The notes: a model not told the origin generated them from the sequence alone. A DNA stretch of 64,000 nucleotides from JANNSX01 sp963741525 (GCA_963741525.1 CAVUIW010000005.1:248001-312000), one strand, 5' to 3'. Positions 52,659 through 61,186 are shown, numbered from the stretch's first letter. Translations and numbers: made by a program.

Positions 52659-52794
52659 CGCGAACCCTTACCCGGCCGGCGGGCGGGATAACAACCCTTA
52701 GCATCAAGGGCTGTTCAAGTCCGCGGTTCGGTCGTATAGTATTTAAGATTAAGCATGCGGTCTCAGTGTTTTGCGGCGTTCTCTGGAGGGTTCG

Positions 52795-53814
52795 ATGCGG
52801 TTCCACGCGATCGCCTTCGCTCTGTTTCTGATACTTTCGGCCGGTGTGCCGGCGGCCCACGCCGCCGATCCAATCGGTGCCGCGGCCAAAGTCGAGGACA
52901 CGTTGACAGGGCCCTCGGGCCAACTCGTCACCGGCGCTTCTGTCTACTTCAACGACAAGCTTAAAACCGACGCGACCGGCGTCGGCCAGATCGTCTTCAA
53001 GGACGACACCAAACTCGCCATCGGCCCCAATGCCGAGGTGACGATCGACAAGTTCGTCTACAACGACGATGGCTCCTTCAAGGAGCTGGCGGTCGGATTG
53101 ACGAAGGGCACGTTCCGCTGGATCAGCGGCAAGAGCAAGCCGGAGGCCTACAAGCTCTCGACCGGCTGGGCGAACCTTGCGATCCGCGGCACGGCATTCG
53201 ACGTCAACGTCGACCCGGCGGGCTCGCTGACGTTGGTGCTTTACGAGGGCGAGGTGACGGTCTGCCTCGCCACCGGCGACTGCCGGACAGTTGCCGGCCG
53301 CTGCCAGTACATCGTCTCCGAGACTCGCATCGAGGTGAGGGATCCGGAGGCATTGCCACGAAGCCGGGCGCGCGAGTTCAAGAAGTCCGGGCTCATTCCC
53401 TTCATCGACAATGAACGGCTCTCCAAGCCGTTCCATGTCAAGAACGCCTCGTGCAAGGTTCGCAAGGTGCAGCGACAGCGCAAGGCGCAAAGAACATTGC
53501 GCACGCGGAAGGCGCAGCGCGCGACACGAACGAAGACGGCGGCCCTGGCGGCAAAGCCGGCCAAAGCTTCGGCGATCAAGTCAGTCTCGACCGGCAAGGC
53601 CCGAGGCCGCACCACCTCCAATCCTGATCCCACGCCCCCGAGCACTCCGGACCCGACGCCGACCAATCCCGATCCGACGCCGAGCGCCATGCCCGATCCG
53701 ATCGAACTCACCGACACCGACCGTCGAGGGACCGACTGCCGAGGACGGTGGCGGCAAGAAGGGCCGCCGGGGGCGTCATGGACATCGGGGCAAAGGCGGC
53801 CACGGCACCGGTAA
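52795..53814 (+). CDS. FecR domain protein, exported (probable frameshift in tail)
   Basis: From ATG 52795 a signal peptide (FALFLILSAGVPAAHAA) leads to a FecR-like domain: VYFNDKLKTDATGVGQIVFK, TKLAIGPNAEVTIDKFVY and TKGTFRWISGKSK...LSTGWANLAIRGTAFDVNVD. Unlike FecR of iron uptake it has no membrane anchor and no sigma factor beside it. A basic, Lys/Arg-rich region and a Pro-Asp-Thr repeat (PDPTPPSTPDPTPTNPDPTP) follow. Near 53710 the frame leaves the low-complexity pattern; the next frame continues it to 53992, so an indel is likely. Confidence 0.8.
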   Translation: MRFHAIAFALFLILSAGVPAAHAADPIGAAAKVEDTLTGPSGQLVTGASVYFNDKLKTDATGVGQIVFKDDTKLAIGPNAEVTIDKFVYNDDGSFKELAVGLTKGTFRWISGKSKPEAYKLSTGWANLAIRGTAFDVNVDPAGSLTLVLYEGEVTVCLATGDCRTVAGRCQYIVSETRIEVRDPEALPRSRAREFKKSGLIPFIDNERLSKPFHVKNASCKVRKVQRQRKAQRTLRTRKAQRATRTKTAALAAKPAKASAIKSVSTGKARGRTTSNPDPTPPSTPDPTPTNPDPTPSAMPDPIELTDTDRRGTDCRGRWRQEGPPGASWTSGQRRPRHR

Positions 53815-53992
53815 TCCAGGCAATGACGGCGACAATGGTCATGCCGGGGAAAATCCCGGCGGCGGCGACTTCGGCGACGGGGACACCGGTAAGGGTGACA
53901 CGCACGGCAAGGACGGAAAAGGCAAAGGCCGGAGCGGGAAAGGCGGCGGCGGCGACAGCGGCAAGGGTGGAAAGGGCGGCGGCGACGATTGA
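53711..53992 (+). pseudogene. Gly/Asp/Lys-rich C-terminal tail of the FecR protein, out of frame
   Basis: Read in the frame +1 to the upstream part, the segment gives SPTPTVEGPTAEDGGGKKGR, then repeats like GHRGKGGHGTGNPGNDGDNG and GKGDTHGKDGKGKGRSGKGG up to TGA 53992. It extends the Pro/Thr repeat smoothly (PTPTVEGPT), so one base lost near 53710 best explains the break. The full protein would be about 399 residues. The tail resembles charged Gly-rich tails of cell-surface proteins. Confidence 0.55.
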
Positions 53993-53993
53993 G

Positions 53994-55166
53994 CTACGCG
54001 CGACCGGGCGTTTCAACCGCGATCGCCGCGAGCTTCGTCCAATCCGCATCGATGCCGAGGCCCGGTGCGTCGGGCAGCACCGCCATCGCTCCATCGAACG
54101 TCAGGCCGCCGATGAAGACGGTCGGGTCGGCGAGCTTCAAGAAGGTGATGTGACCGTCGCAATCGATCGGGTACGGATCGGCCGCGGTCGCCGCCAGATG
54201 CAGATGCGCCGTGTCGCCGACCAGCGTGTAGGGCGCGGTGTCGATGCTGACACCCAGGCCGGCCGACTCCATGATTGCCATCACCTGCCGCGCCAACGTC
54301 AGCCCACCGACCCGGCAGGCCTTGACGACGACGCGGTCGCAGGCGCCCGAGCGCACCGCCTGCATGGCGGCCTCGGGTGAGTGGATGCTTTCGTCGAGGA
54401 TCACCGGGACGCGCGTCGTCATCCTCACCTCGCGGTGCCCCTCGATGTTGGCGTAATGCAGCGGCTGCTCGATCGACAGGTTGTCGTAGGCGTCGAAGCG
54501 CGAGATCTTGGCGGTGGCGAGCTTCGGATTGCGCCAGGCCTGGTTGGCGTCGGCGTCGATCATGACGTCGCGGGGGACGGTTGCGAGCGCTGCCTCCAGG
54601 AATGATAGCTCGCGCTCCAGCGCCGGTCCCGTCAAGCCCTGCTGCCAGACCACGTCGCCGACCTTGATCTTGAGGGCGCGGAAGCCCCGGGTAACGAAAT
54701 CCTTGCAGGCTTCCGCCATGCTCTCCGGCGTCTTGTGGTAGAGATTCGTCAGCTGCTCGAGCCGGGTGCGGCGCGCGCCGCCGAGCAGCGTCGCAACCGT
54801 CAAGCCGCGATGCTTGCCCATGGCGTCGAGCAGCGCCATCTCGATGCCGGCCCTCGCCGAGCGCCCGCCCGGCATGCCGCCCGAATAGGCCATGGTCATC
54901 TTGTGCTGCGCGAGCGCGATGTTTTCCGCATCGGCTCCCTTCAGCACCTCGGCGTAGAGAGCAAGGCATGAGCGGATCTGATCCGCCGTCTCGCCATAAT
55001 ACCAGACTTGGCTCGTCGCCTCGCCGATGCCAGTGAGCCCCGTGTCGGTTGCGACGCGCACGATGAAACAGGGCGGCGTCGCCGGCCAGACCGAGGTCTC
55101 GTCCGACCAGCTCTCCTTGACGACCTTGGGCTCCAGCCGGAACCAGTCGATGGCTTCGATGCGCAT
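53994..55166 (-). CDS. Mandelate racemase / muconate lactonizing enzyme family protein
   Basis: A 390-residue enolase-superfamily enzyme. Start ATG 55166 (RIEAIDWFRLEPKVV). Capping domain first; then ALKIKVGDVVW (KxK catalytic pair), MIDADANQAW (first metal Asp), LSIEQPLHYA (second, Glu), VPVILDESIHS (third, Asp) and VVVKACRVGG (second catalytic Lys). The KxK/K arrangement is of the MLE subgroup. It lies 185 bp downstream of the dimethylformamidase-like gene on the same strand, separated by a 25-bp perfect inverted repeat. Substrate unknown. Confidence 0.88.
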   Translation of the reverse strand: MRIEAIDWFRLEPKVVKESWSDETSVWPATPPCFIVRVATDTGLTGIGEATSQVWYYGETADQIRSCLALYAEVLKGADAENIALAQHKMTMAYSGGMPGGRSARAGIEMALLDAMGKHRGLTVATLLGGARRTRLEQLTNLYHKTPESMAEACKDFVTRGFRALKIKVGDVVWQQGLTGPALERELSFLEAALATVPRDVMIDADANQAWRNPKLATAKISRFDAYDNLSIEQPLHYANIEGHREVRMTTRVPVILDESIHSPEAAMQAVRSGACDRVVVKACRVGGLTLARQVMAIMESAGLGVSIDTAPYTLVGDTAHLHLAATAADPYPIDCDGHITFLKLADPTVFIGGLTFDGAMAVLPDAPGLGIDADWTKLAAIAVETPGRA

Positions 55167-55190
55167 CGGGTTGGCTAACGTCCTCTCCGC

Positions 55191-55279
55191 TGTAGGGGCG
55201 ACCTGCGGTCGCCCGCCTTTCGCCAATACTATGACCGTCGCGTCTGCGGATAGCCGGGCGACCGCAGGTCGCCCCTACA
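55191..55279. repeat. Perfect 25-bp inverted repeat with self-palindromic arms
   Basis: The arms 55191-55215 and 55255-55279 are exact reverse complements (25/25), around 39 bases. Each arm is also a hairpin: GGGCGACC-TGC-GGTCGCCC. It lies 25 bases upstream of the MLE-type gene start and may block readthrough from the amidohydrolase operon. Confidence 0.75.
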
Positions 55280-55351
55280 CAATTTGCACGGTGCTCGCGT
55301 GACGGCGGGCAATGCCACCGCCAGGATCGCCCGCCCACGGCTGACCAATGT

Positions 55352-57676
55352 TTACCGCCACTGTTTCTCGTCCGAGATCCATTCGCCGCCCGGGAGCTTG
55401 CCGGGTTTCGAAAACGCATCGAGCACGTTCTTCATCACCGTCGAGACGTTGTTCTTGAAGCCGTTGATTGGCAGCGCCTGGCCGAAGGCGATGGAAGCCG
55501 GTGAGAACACCGCGCCGTGCTTGGGCGTCGTGAAGTAAACCATATCGGCGCGGATGCGATAGTCGTAGGTGCCGTACATGCCGGGATGGGCGTAAAGGAT
55601 CTCCTCGCAGACCAGCATGTAGTTGTCGGGATGGCCGCCCGATGAGGCAACGATCTTGGCGTGCGGCGGCGTGCCAAGCGAAAGATCGTAGCGGTCGATC
55701 TCGATGCCGGCGGCGCCACCATGGCCCAGGCCCTTATCGCCGATGATCTCGCCGTCGACGCCCTCCATGATCCACGACACCGTGCGATGCCAGCTATCCG
55801 GCATTCGGCGATAGGGTACCGACACCTCGAAGCCCTGCGAAATAAAGCCGACGCCGGTCAATTTCTGCGGCGGCCTCGCGAGGTTCTTCCACAGGCCGCT
55901 CCTTTGACCGGTCGTCTGCAGATAGTGCTCGCCCGGCCGCGCCTGCCAGGCGCGCATGCCGGAGTCGAGCTTCCTGACCTCCATTACCGCCGGTTCTTCG
56001 GGGCGGAACGCGACGTTCCAGTAGTAGCCATTGCCGCCCATGTAGATGAGGCGTCCGCCCTCGGCGAGATAGTCCTCCGTCGCGTCCAGCATCTTCTCCG
56101 AGTAGTACTCGGGATGCGTGCCGGTGACGATGACGTTGTAGGGCTTGATGGCGTCCAGCCCCTCGCGGTCGAGATCCTCGTCGGTGACGATCTCGTAGTC
56201 GTATTTCATGTGCTCGAGCCAGGCGACGATCGAGAGATCCGCCGGGAACTGCCACGGGATGCCCATCGAGGCGATGCGGTATTTCGGACGCATGTTGATG
56301 ACCGGGCGCAGATAGCTCGTGAAGCAGACGCCCGCGCCGTCGATGTGGCTGTCGTAGGTCGACATGCCGAACTCGCGGCTCTGGTAAACCTCGACGTCGA
56401 TGGGCGAGATGATCGGCGTCTGGCCGGTGATCGGCTGGGCGATCATGGCGTCAAAGGCGAGCCGCTCGTTGGCATAGGCGAGATAGCTCGCCGTCGGCAC
56501 CAGGAAGCAGATCGGTGCTCTGGGTTTTGCCGCCCGCACGAAGAAGACGATGTACTCTTCGCCGAGCGCGCCAGAGCCCGAGCGAAGGCGGACGGCATAG
56601 ATGCCGCTCTTCATGCCTACGGGGATCGTGAGCTCTTTCGTCACCTCCCACTTGCTGTCGATGATCGCGTCCTCGTGAAACTCGACGCCGCCGTACTCCT
56701 TGGGGTTGAGGCGGAAGCAATCGTTCTTGCCGCCCCAATTGTAGCCGGTCTGGGCGCGGACCGGGCGGTTGTAGCCTTGCGCATCGAGCCCGTTCGGGCC
56801 GACGTCATGGACGGTATCGCCGATGCCGTTGTCGGTGTAGCCCTTCGTCGTATCCCAATAGGCGACGATGGCGTCCGATGGCGGCGTACCGCCTGTCCTC
56901 AGCGCATCGAGCTCCTCGCGCGAGAGAACGCGGTTGAACACGGCCGGGCGGTCGATCTTGCCGTTGTAGAGCTGGGAGACGAAGTTGCCGCGCAACTCGT
57001 GCCAATCCTTCGCGCCCGCCATCAGGAAGGGCGTCCCGGCGGCGTTCTTGGCGCGGAAGCGCAGCGTTTCGGCGACGTGGCTGTCGAAAGCCGCCGACTC
57101 GTTGATGATCTTGCTCCAGATGCTGTTGTAGCGATTGAGCGCGTTCGCCTGATAAAGCGTCGCCTTGCCGCTCGAGGCATCGTAGCTGACGGCGACCATG
57201 TACCAGACCTTGGGGCCGAGTTCGGCCTCCGAGGTGAGGTAGTCGATCTCCTTACCGTCGCCTTGCCAGAACTCGAGAAGGCCGCGCTGGTTGATGCCGA
57301 GGCAGTAGCCCTCGTTCTTGTACATGTCCCAGCGGCCGATGATGGCCTGCCGCCGGCCTTGGCCGAAATGACCAGCCCAGATAAAGGCGCAGAGCGTGAA
57401 GGAGCCATCGAGGGCGAGCTTGCGTTGCGGATCGGTGACCGTGAGGTAGGAGCCCACTTGTGTGAACTGCTTCTTGACCGCCCACGAGCCGTTGACGGGA
57501 GAGCCGACCTCCTCCTCGATGTAGCCAGGCCCTTGCGGATTGTGGTCGCCATGGATGAGGCGGACCATCTGCGCATTGGCCTCGAAGGTGCCATCGGCGT
57601 TGACGTGAAACGTGATCTCGTCTCCCGGCTTCACCGAGATCTTGTTCGCGTATCCGAAGAGCTTGATTTCGGCCAT
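55352..57676 (-). CDS. dmfA2: N,N-dimethylformamidase-type amidohydrolase, large subunit
   Basis: A 774-residue protein of the dimethylformamidase large-subunit family, which hydrolyses N,N-dimethylformamide to formate and dimethylamine with a mononuclear non-haem iron held by Tyr, His and Glu. An N-terminal beta domain and lectin-like domain (SFTLCAFIWAGHFGQGRRQA) precede the catalytic part. MSTYDSHIDG gives Tyr441; TGTHPEYYS gives His521 and Glu523, matching the Paracoccus ligands Y440/H519/E521 as I recall them. Length also fits. The small subunit is encoded just upstream, joined to a permease. The real substrate could be another small amide. Confidence 0.88.
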   Translation of the reverse strand: MAEIKLFGYANKISVKPGDEITFHVNADGTFEANAQMVRLIHGDHNPQGPGYIEEEVGSPVNGSWAVKKQFTQVGSYLTVTDPQRKLALDGSFTLCAFIWAGHFGQGRRQAIIGRWDMYKNEGYCLGINQRGLLEFWQGDGKEIDYLTSEAELGPKVWYMVAVSYDASSGKATLYQANALNRYNSIWSKIINESAAFDSHVAETLRFRAKNAAGTPFLMAGAKDWHELRGNFVSQLYNGKIDRPAVFNRVLSREELDALRTGGTPPSDAIVAYWDTTKGYTDNGIGDTVHDVGPNGLDAQGYNRPVRAQTGYNWGGKNDCFRLNPKEYGGVEFHEDAIIDSKWEVTKELTIPVGMKSGIYAVRLRSGSGALGEEYIVFFVRAAKPRAPICFLVPTASYLAYANERLAFDAMIAQPITGQTPIISPIDVEVYQSREFGMSTYDSHIDGAGVCFTSYLRPVINMRPKYRIASMGIPWQFPADLSIVAWLEHMKYDYEIVTDEDLDREGLDAIKPYNVIVTGTHPEYYSEKMLDATEDYLAEGGRLIYMGGNGYYWNVAFRPEEPAVMEVRKLDSGMRAWQARPGEHYLQTTGQRSGLWKNLARPPQKLTGVGFISQGFEVSVPYRRMPDSWHRTVSWIMEGVDGEIIGDKGLGHGGAAGIEIDRYDLSLGTPPHAKIVASSGGHPDNYMLVCEEILYAHPGMYGTYDYRIRADMVYFTTPKHGAVFSPASIAFGQALPINGFKNNVSTVMKNVLDAFSKPGKLPGGEWISDEKQWR

Positions 57677-57700
57677 GGGTCAGGCTCCTTCGGAGCGGGC

Positions 57701-57843
57701 GAGTGGCGAATGGCGAGTGGCGAGTGGGAAAGTGTGCTGGTTTGGAGACACTGAGATCTCAGGCGCGAGGGACCGCTTCCATCGCGGGATATGCAATGAC
57801 GTCGTAGAGTTCATTTCTTCACCATTCGCCATTCGCCATTCGC
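57701..57843. repeat. Inverted arrays of a 7-bp repeat
   Basis: At 57701-57728 four units GAGTGGC/GAATGGC stand in tandem; at 57822-57843 three inverted units CCATTCG(C) follow. The arrays can pair into a long stem enclosing about 95 bases. They fill the 171-bp gap between the fusion gene and the large-subunit gene of the amidohydrolase. Confidence 0.65.
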
Positions 57844-57847
57844 GCTT

Positions 57848-59482
57848 CTAGGCCTCGAGCAAATCCTGCACCCGCCGCAAGAACACGCCCTTGTAGGCTT
57901 CCTCGATGGAGGGATAGATCTTGTCCTCGACGAGCCGGGGCGCGACGCCGCGCACGCCCGACATCGCAACGATCCGATAGGCCTTGAACTGCTCGACCAC
58001 CATGACCGCGTATTTGTCGTTCTGCGGCTGGCGGCGGAAGTAGTTCAGCAGCCGCTCCAGCGCTTCGCTGTGCTGGCCGGTGGGCCTCGCCTTGAACTCC
58101 TCGATCAGCTCCGGCGAGATCAGCGTCTTCAAGTAATCGCGCTGCAGCTTGTCAAAGCGGCGGAAGTAGACCTCGTCCTTGTTCATGGCTTCGGTTGCTT
58201 CTTCGGGCAAGATCTCGCCTCCTTTTTCAGCTCGCGACGAGCGGCGCTCGCTCTTTTTCTTGTCGCGCCAGGCGCGGAACTGCGGCTTGATGCCGAAGAT
58301 GCCGTCGCGCAGGTAGAGCACGGTCAACAGCATGAGCGTGCCGATGAGCACGAGCCGCAAGGGCCCGAGGTCGATCAGCACGCGGTCGATGAGCACGACG
58401 ATCAAGGTGCCGACCACCGCGCCTTCGGCGCGGCCGAGCCCGCCGATCACCAGCATGGCGAGCGACATCAGAACCGTGTCGAAGGAGAACAGGTTTGGCG
58501 AGGCGCCGCGGAAGTGGGTCGCGTAGAAGCCGCCGATAAAGCCGAGCGCTACCGAGGAGATCAGGAACACCATGATGCGGGCGCGGCGATAGTCGACACC
58601 GGTCGCCTCCGCGAAGGCCTCGCGCTTTTCGGGCGCCATCCTGAGGATTCGCCCCAATCGCTTGCCGTCGACAAAGCGATAAAGCACCAATGCCAGCAGC
58701 ATCACCACGAAACAGGCATAGTAGGACACGAGGAGGCGCGGATACTCGGCGATGGTATCGGGCGCGTAAGGCGGCGCGCCGTAGAGACCGCCGGTCGCCG
58801 AGCCGAGCTGCCTCGATTGCAGCACATAAACGCGGCCCAGCTCGACGACGCCGAGCGTCAGGAGCGAATAGTAGAATCCTTCGAGCCGCGTGGCCGGAAT
58901 GGCGATGAGCACACCAAAAATCAGACCGACGATGCTGCCGAGGAATGGGAGTGCATACCAGGGCAGCCCGAGCTGGATCGCTGCATAGGTCGTGGAATAG
59001 GCGGCGGCACCCACGACGGCGTAGGTCGCCATCGAGAAGATCGAGGCCGTGCCGATAATGAGCATCCAGCAGAGATTGATCGCCGCGTAAATGAAGAAGG
59101 TCGAGACCGCCGAGAACAGTGAGCCCTGCATGGAGCCCGGAAAGAACAGCGGCCCAGCGGCCAAGGCGGCCAGCCCCAAAACCCACCAGATTGGCCGCTT
59201 GTCGACGATCGTCTTCTCGCGCGCGAGCGTCTTCGGGTTGTACTCGCCGCGGAGCTGCAGCACCCGCCGCCGCGTCGGCCAGTAGCGCCAGCGCTGCCAG
59301 AGCTTGTCGTTGTGGCCGCGCCATTTGTGATAGTAGCGCAAGCGCCCGACCTTGTAGGTCGGCACTTTATAGTCGCGCGTCTCCTCCCAGATCTTCCGGG
59401 GGTCCTTGTACTCGCCGACCGCGACCTCGTGCTTGGAGCCGTCGAGCAGCGCGGCCGTCGGATCTTTCCACGTATTCGCCAC
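57848..59482 (-). CDS. LivM-type ABC permease fused to dimethylformamidase small subunit
   Basis: One uninterrupted frame of 544 residues from GTG 59482. Residues 1-95: charged, cytoplasmic-looking extension. About 98-405: LivM permease (WWVLGLAALAAGPLFF; GTASIFSMATYAVVGAAAYS; MLVIGGLGRAEGAVVGTLIV). About 405-430: basic linker (RDKKKSERRSSRAEKGGE). About 431-544: small subunit of dimethylformamidase type (LERLLNYFRRQPQNDKYAVM; YRIVAMSG; EEAYKGVFLRRVQDLL), resembling the 132-residue Paracoccus subunit. An internal Shine-Dalgarno and TTG at 58210 could give a free 120-residue small subunit. It starts 2 bases after LivH. Confidence 0.82.
   Translation of the reverse strand: MANTWKDPTAALLDGSKHEVAVGEYKDPRKIWEETRDYKVPTYKVGRLRYYHKWRGHNDKLWQRWRYWPTRRRVLQLRGEYNPKTLAREKTIVDKRPIWWVLGLAALAAGPLFFPGSMQGSLFSAVSTFFIYAAINLCWMLIIGTASIFSMATYAVVGAAAYSTTYAAIQLGLPWYALPFLGSIVGLIFGVLIAIPATRLEGFYYSLLTLGVVELGRVYVLQSRQLGSATGGLYGAPPYAPDTIAEYPRLLVSYYACFVVMLLALVLYRFVDGKRLGRILRMAPEKREAFAEATGVDYRRARIMVFLISSVALGFIGGFYATHFRGASPNLFSFDTVLMSLAMLVIGGLGRAEGAVVGTLIVVLIDRVLIDLGPLRLVLIGTLMLLTVLYLRDGIFGIKPQFRAWRDKKKSERRSSRAEKGGEILPEEATEAMNKDEVYFRRFDKLQRDYLKTLISPELIEEFKARPTGQHSEALERLLNYFRRQPQNDKYAVMVVEQFKAYRIVAMSGVRGVAPRLVEDKIYPSIEEAYKGVFLRRVQDLLEA
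58208..58224 (-). promoter_or_regulatory. dmfA1: Internal Shine-Dalgarno and TTG start for the small subunit
   Basis: On the minus strand AAGGAGG (58224-58218), a perfect anti-Shine-Dalgarno match, is followed after 7 bases by TTG (58210-58208), in frame with the permease. Translation from there gives 120 residues (start MPEEATEAMNKDEVYFRRF) ending at 57848. An in-frame ATG follows at 58186 without a comparable site. This suggests the small subunit is also made separately. Confidence 0.6.
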
Positions 59483-59484
59483 GC

Positions 59485-60387
59485 TCAGGCCTCCCGCGCC
59501 TTGTCGAGAATGCCGGCGATGCCGCGCGGCCTGATCAAGAGAATGAGGATGATGAGCCCGAACTGAGTCATCAAAACGTACTGCCCGCCGATCATGCGCG
59601 AGGTCAGCGCTTCGTTGAAGCCGAGGATGATGGCGGCGATGACGGCGCCGGCAACGCTGCCGAGCCCACCGGCGAGCGCGATGCTCAAACCCTTGACCAT
59701 CGGCGTCACGCCGCCGAATGGGCTGATGAAGTAGGTCTGGGCCAGCAGCGCCGCGGCAAGTCCCGCGAGGCCACCCGTCAGCGCCATGACCGAAAGCCCG
59801 GTACGTCTCACGCCGATGCCGACGATGGCCGCCGCCGCCGGGTTCATCATCATGGCGCGGATCTCGAGGCCGCGGCGGCTCGAGCGCATCCACATGAGCA
59901 CGGCGACCAACAAACCGATCGAAGCGATGACAGCGCCAAACTTCTCCGCCGTCATAGTTACGCTGATGCCGGGTATCTCGACCTTCCAGTTGCCAAAGAT
60001 CGGCGGAATGCTCTTCACCCGGGCGCCGAACCACCACATGATTAGTTGCGGACCCACCAGCGAGATGGCGAGAGTCGCGATCATGCCGCGCAGCACGTAG
60101 TTGGGCTTGTCGTGGATCGGGATGAAGGCCAGCAGGCATACGAGCACCCCGCCGAACGCGCCGGCGAGCACGGCAACGGGGAGCAGAATGAGCCCAGGCG
60201 GTATGGGCGAATCGGGCGGCAGGTATTGCGCCACCACCCAGGCGGCGTAGCCCGAGAAGGCGAAGATGAAGCCATAGGCCATGTTGATGAGGCCGACGCT
60301 CGACCAGGTGATCGAGAGGCCAATCGCGAGCGTGCCATAGATGCACGCGAGCGTAATGGCGTTGACGATGACGAAGCCCCAATCCAT
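59485..60387 (-). CDS. livH: Branched-chain-type ABC transporter permease (LivH family)
   Basis: A 300-residue inner-membrane permease with about eight helices: ITLACIYGTLAIGLSITWSS, LINMAYGFIFAFSGYAAWVV, VLRGMIATLAISLVGPQLIM, then the EAA-like loop EIRAMMMNPAAAAIVGIGVR and the end LIILILLIRPRGI. It forms the membrane channel with the LivM part of the fusion. Neighbours are 3 and 2 bases away, so it is in the middle of the operon. Confidence 0.9.
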   Translation of the reverse strand: MDWGFVIVNAITLACIYGTLAIGLSITWSSVGLINMAYGFIFAFSGYAAWVVAQYLPPDSPIPPGLILLPVAVLAGAFGGVLVCLLAFIPIHDKPNYVLRGMIATLAISLVGPQLIMWWFGARVKSIPPIFGNWKVEIPGISVTMTAEKFGAVIASIGLLVAVLMWMRSSRRGLEIRAMMMNPAAAAIVGIGVRRTGLSVMALTGGLAGLAAALLAQTYFISPFGGVTPMVKGLSIALAGGLGSVAGAVIAAIILGFNEALTSRMIGGQYVLMTQFGLIILILLIRPRGIAGILDKAREA

Positions 60388-60390
60388 CCG

Positions 60391-61167
60391 CTAGACCTCA
60401 CGCTTGGTTTGGTGACTGAGGGACGCCGACGCCTCGCCCTTGAGCTTACCGACATGCATGCCGATGACGCGGTCGACCCGGCCCTGAAGCAGCGCCATGT
60501 TCTGCTCGGCAATGATCATGGCGGCATCGCCCAGCTCGACCGACAGCAACGCGTCGAGCACGCCCTTGCCGATCTTGGGCGCCAAGCCGAGCGAGGGCTC
60601 GTCGACGAGGAAGAGCGAGGCCTCCGCCATCAACCCGCGGCCGATCGCAACCATGCGCCGCTCGCCGCCGGAGAGCCGTCCGACAGCCGTGTTTTTCAAC
60701 TTCACCAGCGGCGGGAATACTTTGTAGACATTCTTCTTTCGCTCGGCCCGCTCGCGCCACGCGCGCGGCGTGAAGGCGCCGGAGTCGAGATGCTCCTCGA
60801 CCGTCAGTCCGGTAAAGATCTCGTCGCCCTGCGGAATGAGCGCGAGCCCCTGGCGGACGACCAGATGCGTATAGCGGCCAGGACCTTGGCTGCGCGTGCG
60901 GCCGACCTCGACGCCGTTGAGCTTGATTGAGCCGCGCTGCCAGCCGGTCAATCCGGCGATGGCGAGGAACATGGTCGACTTGCCGTGCCCGTTCAGGCCG
61001 ACGAGACCGACCCGCTCGCCGGACTGCACGATGAGATCGAGATCGTGGATGACGCGCAAGGGGCCCCAGCCGGCGGAGAGACCCTTGACGTTCAAGACGT
61101 CGCGCCGGGTCGCCACGGCCGATTGCCCGGCGCGCATGTCGACCAGCGCTGTGGATACTGCGTCCAT
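60391..61167 (-). CDS. livF: Branched-chain-type ABC transporter ATPase (LivF family)
   Basis: A 258-residue ATPase from ATG 61167: Walker A GLVGLNGHGKSTMF (Gly-His-Gly-Lys-Ser, His for the usual Ala), Q-loop IPQGDEIFTGLTVEEHL, signature LSGGERRMVAIGRGL, Walker B ASLFLVDEPSLGL and H-loop-like AMIIAEQNMALL (Gln in place of the switch His, common in LivF). The LivF-type EIF and GLAPKI motifs place it there. It drives import with LivG. Confidence 0.92.
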   Translation of the reverse strand: MDAVSTALVDMRAGQSAVATRRDVLNVKGLSAGWGPLRVIHDLDLIVQSGERVGLVGLNGHGKSTMFLAIAGLTGWQRGSIKLNGVEVGRTRSQGPGRYTHLVVRQGLALIPQGDEIFTGLTVEEHLDSGAFTPRAWRERAERKKNVYKVFPPLVKLKNTAVGRLSGGERRMVAIGRGLMAEASLFLVDEPSLGLAPKIGKGVLDALLSVELGDAAMIIAEQNMALLQGRVDRVIGMHVGKLKGEASASLSHQTKREV

Positions 61168-61186
61168 ACCGACCCCTCCCGTCGCG

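Noticed and set aside
55661..57754. 697-codon plus-strand frame opposite the dimethylformamidase-type gene
   Set aside because: A shadow caused by high-GC codon bias; Arg/Asp/His-rich with no motif, whereas the minus strand carries conserved iron ligands.
59483..60382. Upstream extension of the LivM-fusion frame into livH
   Set aside because: This part is the LivH coding region read out of frame; GTG 59482 two bases after the LivH stop is the reasonable start.
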